A stretch of DNA of 6,632 nt from an uncultured Solirubrobacteraceae bacterium (GTDB lineage Bacteria; Actinomycetota; Thermoleophilia; Solirubrobacterales; Solirubrobacteraceae). The DNA lies in contig CATPAX010000111.1 in NCBI GenBank assembly GCA_955652215.1, positions 1 through 6,632 of the forward strand, written 5' to 3'. Position 1 is the stretch's first letter. Each line of letters opens with the position of its first letter. Made by a program: the position numbers and the translations under genes. Shown here piece after piece: positions 5,798 to 6,632 of this stretch. The notes beneath the pieces were generated by a model. That model made no database searches. It was not told the DNA's origin and saw only the letters and a list, made by a program, of their open reading frames with translations.

Positions 5798-6343
5798 CTA
5801 CTGATAAAGGATCAGTCGGTAGGCGCAGAAGGCGAAGAACACGGCCAGGACGCTCCAAGTGGTCGGCCAGCTCACGGTCCGTAGGAACGCGGTCTGCCAG
5901 TGGCCGAAGCGCAGGACATACGCGAACACCGCCAGCAGAAGGATCCCATACGCGACGATTGCCGCCGCCGGTGACAGCGCCAAGCCCAGGATCGGCGCGA
6001 CCACCAGACCGAGGAGCAGCCATCCAGCTATGGCCAGCACATCGACTGACAGCCTTGTGCGTTCGCGTCCCACGATCGTGATGAACCCCGCAGTGCCAAC
6101 AAGCGACGCGACCATGAACACCCCGAGATGCCAGCGCGAGCCGAAGCTGAAGATCGAGCTCATCAACTCGCCTCCGCAGAAGAGCAGAAACGGAATGACG
6201 ACACCGACGGCCAGGCAGCAGGCGAACATGTCGACCGTTGAATCCCAAGGGTTCCCAAACACGGGACGTCGGGGTATCAGCGCCGCTCTCAGCGCCGAAG
6301 GCGTCAGCGCTGCGCGCAGCGAGGGTGGATTCTCTTGCTCCAT
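5798..6343 (-). CDS. Integral membrane protein of unknown function, about five helices
   Basis: I do not recognise the family. From the ATG at 6343 the product has 181 residues. A cytoplasm-like N-terminus contains two near-copies of L-R-A-A-L-x-P (9-15 and 18-24) followed by R-R. Hydrophobic segments lie at about 37-65, 74-91, 102-123, 126-145 and 160-180, so five helices, ending almost at the C-terminus (Y180-Q181). Charged residues are mostly between helices (R92-E-R-T-R, R145). The helical pattern is not periodic like a transporter repeat and no catalytic motif is visible. The frame is open upstream to 6496, but that part is Pro/Arg-rich and overlaps the end of the regulator gene, so I prefer 6343. 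No ribosome binding site is seen; a TACCAT at 6360-6355 could be a -10 box giving an almost leaderless message. It lies downstream of the LacI-family gene on the same strand. Confidence 0.65.
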   Translation of the reverse strand: MEQENPPSLRAALTPSALRAALIPRRPVFGNPWDSTVDMFACCLAVGVVIPFLLFCGGELMSSIFSFGSRWHLGVFMVASLVGTAGFITIVGRERTRLSVDVLAIAGWLLLGLVVAPILGLALSPAAAIVAYGILLLAVFAYVLRFGHWQTAFLRTVSWPTTWSVLAVFFAFCAYRLILYQ

Positions 6344-6502
6344 CGCGGGAGCAAATGGTAAACGGCGACGGTCGGCGCGCGGTGAGTCGGGCGCCTGGCT
6401 GCCGAGTCTCGTCAGGAGCTGGAGCCGACCTACTGAGGTGTTTGTGGGCTCAGCCTCTGGGTCTGCGACGTGTGGGTGCTGGTCCCGTGGACCCACGGAT
6501 GA
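6344..6502 (-). other. Gap between the regulator and membrane-protein genes
   Basis: About 160 bp between the frameshifted regulator stop and the membrane-protein start. The right end (6450-6502) still encodes the regulator's expected C-terminal tail in the other frame. In the rest I see no gene and no strong hairpin, only the possible TACCAT -10 element. Confidence 0.4.
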
Positions 6503-6632
6503 TCAGCTCGGTCGGAGCAGTTCGGCCGTTTGCGCGCTCTCGCCGCTGACTAGCGACAGCAGGAGCTCGCCGGCGCGGCGGCCTTTGGCGACGTGGGGTT
6601 GGCGGATGGTCGTGAGCGGGGGGCTTGAGGTC
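6503..6632 (-). CDS. LacI-family transcriptional regulator, C-terminal end, with apparent frameshift
   Basis: Only the last 42 codons are in the window; the gene runs off the right edge. The translation has the P-P-L-T-T-I-R-Q-P segment and then G-R-R-A-G-E-L-L-L-S-L-V-S-G, the standard end of the LacI-family effector-binding domain. The frame then gives E-L-L-R-P-S and a TGA at 6505-6503. In the family the sequence goes on as L-L-P-T-E-L-x-x-R-G-S-T. Exactly that, P-T-E-L-I-I-R-G-S-T-G-P-A, is present in the next frame and runs to a TGA at 6452-6450. Adding one base near 6514-6515 (GG for GGG) joins the two. So either the base was lost in this strain, shortening the protein by about 18 residues and removing the conserved last strand, or it is a sequencing error. 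Family members are DNA-binding repressors that sense sugars; the ligand and DNA-binding part are outside the window. Confidence 0.82.
   Translation of the reverse strand, partial: TSSPPLTTIRQPHVAKGRRAGELLLSLVSGESAQTAELLRPS

Noticed and set aside
5688..6248. A 186-codon minus-strand frame overlapping the membrane-protein gene
   Set aside because: The alternative frame gives regular hydrophobic helices; this one is Arg/Gly-rich and also overlaps the end of the HAD gene.

Overview
The window is GC-rich chromosomal DNA whose genes look actinobacterial. A secreted protein with a choice-of-anchor P type region, a secreted trypsin-like protease, a LacI-family regulator and genes lacking clear ribosome binding sites together suggest a soil or environmental actinobacterium. 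Thermoleophilia (Solirubrobacterales-like) is my best guess from the style of the secreted proteins. That placement is inference; no rRNA or marker gene is present.

Left part (1-2257). A secreted S1-family serine protease runs off the left edge on the minus strand; only its signal peptide, propeptide and first strands are present. A divergent intergenic region of 366 bp separates it from a plus-strand gene for a 468-residue exported protein with three parts: a choice-of-anchor P-like region, an Ig-like domain and a distinct C-terminal domain. A near-perfect GC-rich hairpin follows and probably ends transcription for this gene and for the convergent gene beyond it.

Middle (2258-4875). Three minus-strand genes read leftward: a DUF899 thioredoxin-fold protein, a DoxX-family membrane protein 46 bp downstream, and after a further 127 bp a phosphatidylserine-decarboxylase-family enzyme. 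The last carries the N-terminal PSDC-associated domain and a GGSTHC self-cleavage motif, the architecture shared with the PsiD-type tryptophan decarboxylase, so it may be an amino-acid decarboxylase rather than a lipid enzyme. A 19-bp perfect direct repeat covers the DoxX stop codon and the leader of the decarboxylase gene.

Right part (4876-6632). Divergent from DUF899 is a HAD subfamily I phosphatase/mutase-like gene. It converges on a minus-strand gene for a five-helix membrane protein of unknown function. The right edge holds the 3' end of a minus-strand LacI-family regulator whose conserved C-terminal motif is split between two frames by an apparent one-base deletion.

I see no mobile element, CRISPR array, tRNA or rRNA. 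No obvious multi-gene defence or biosynthetic system is present. The best leads are the PsiD-like decarboxylase, the architecture of the exported protein, the direct repeat and the frameshifted LacI end.
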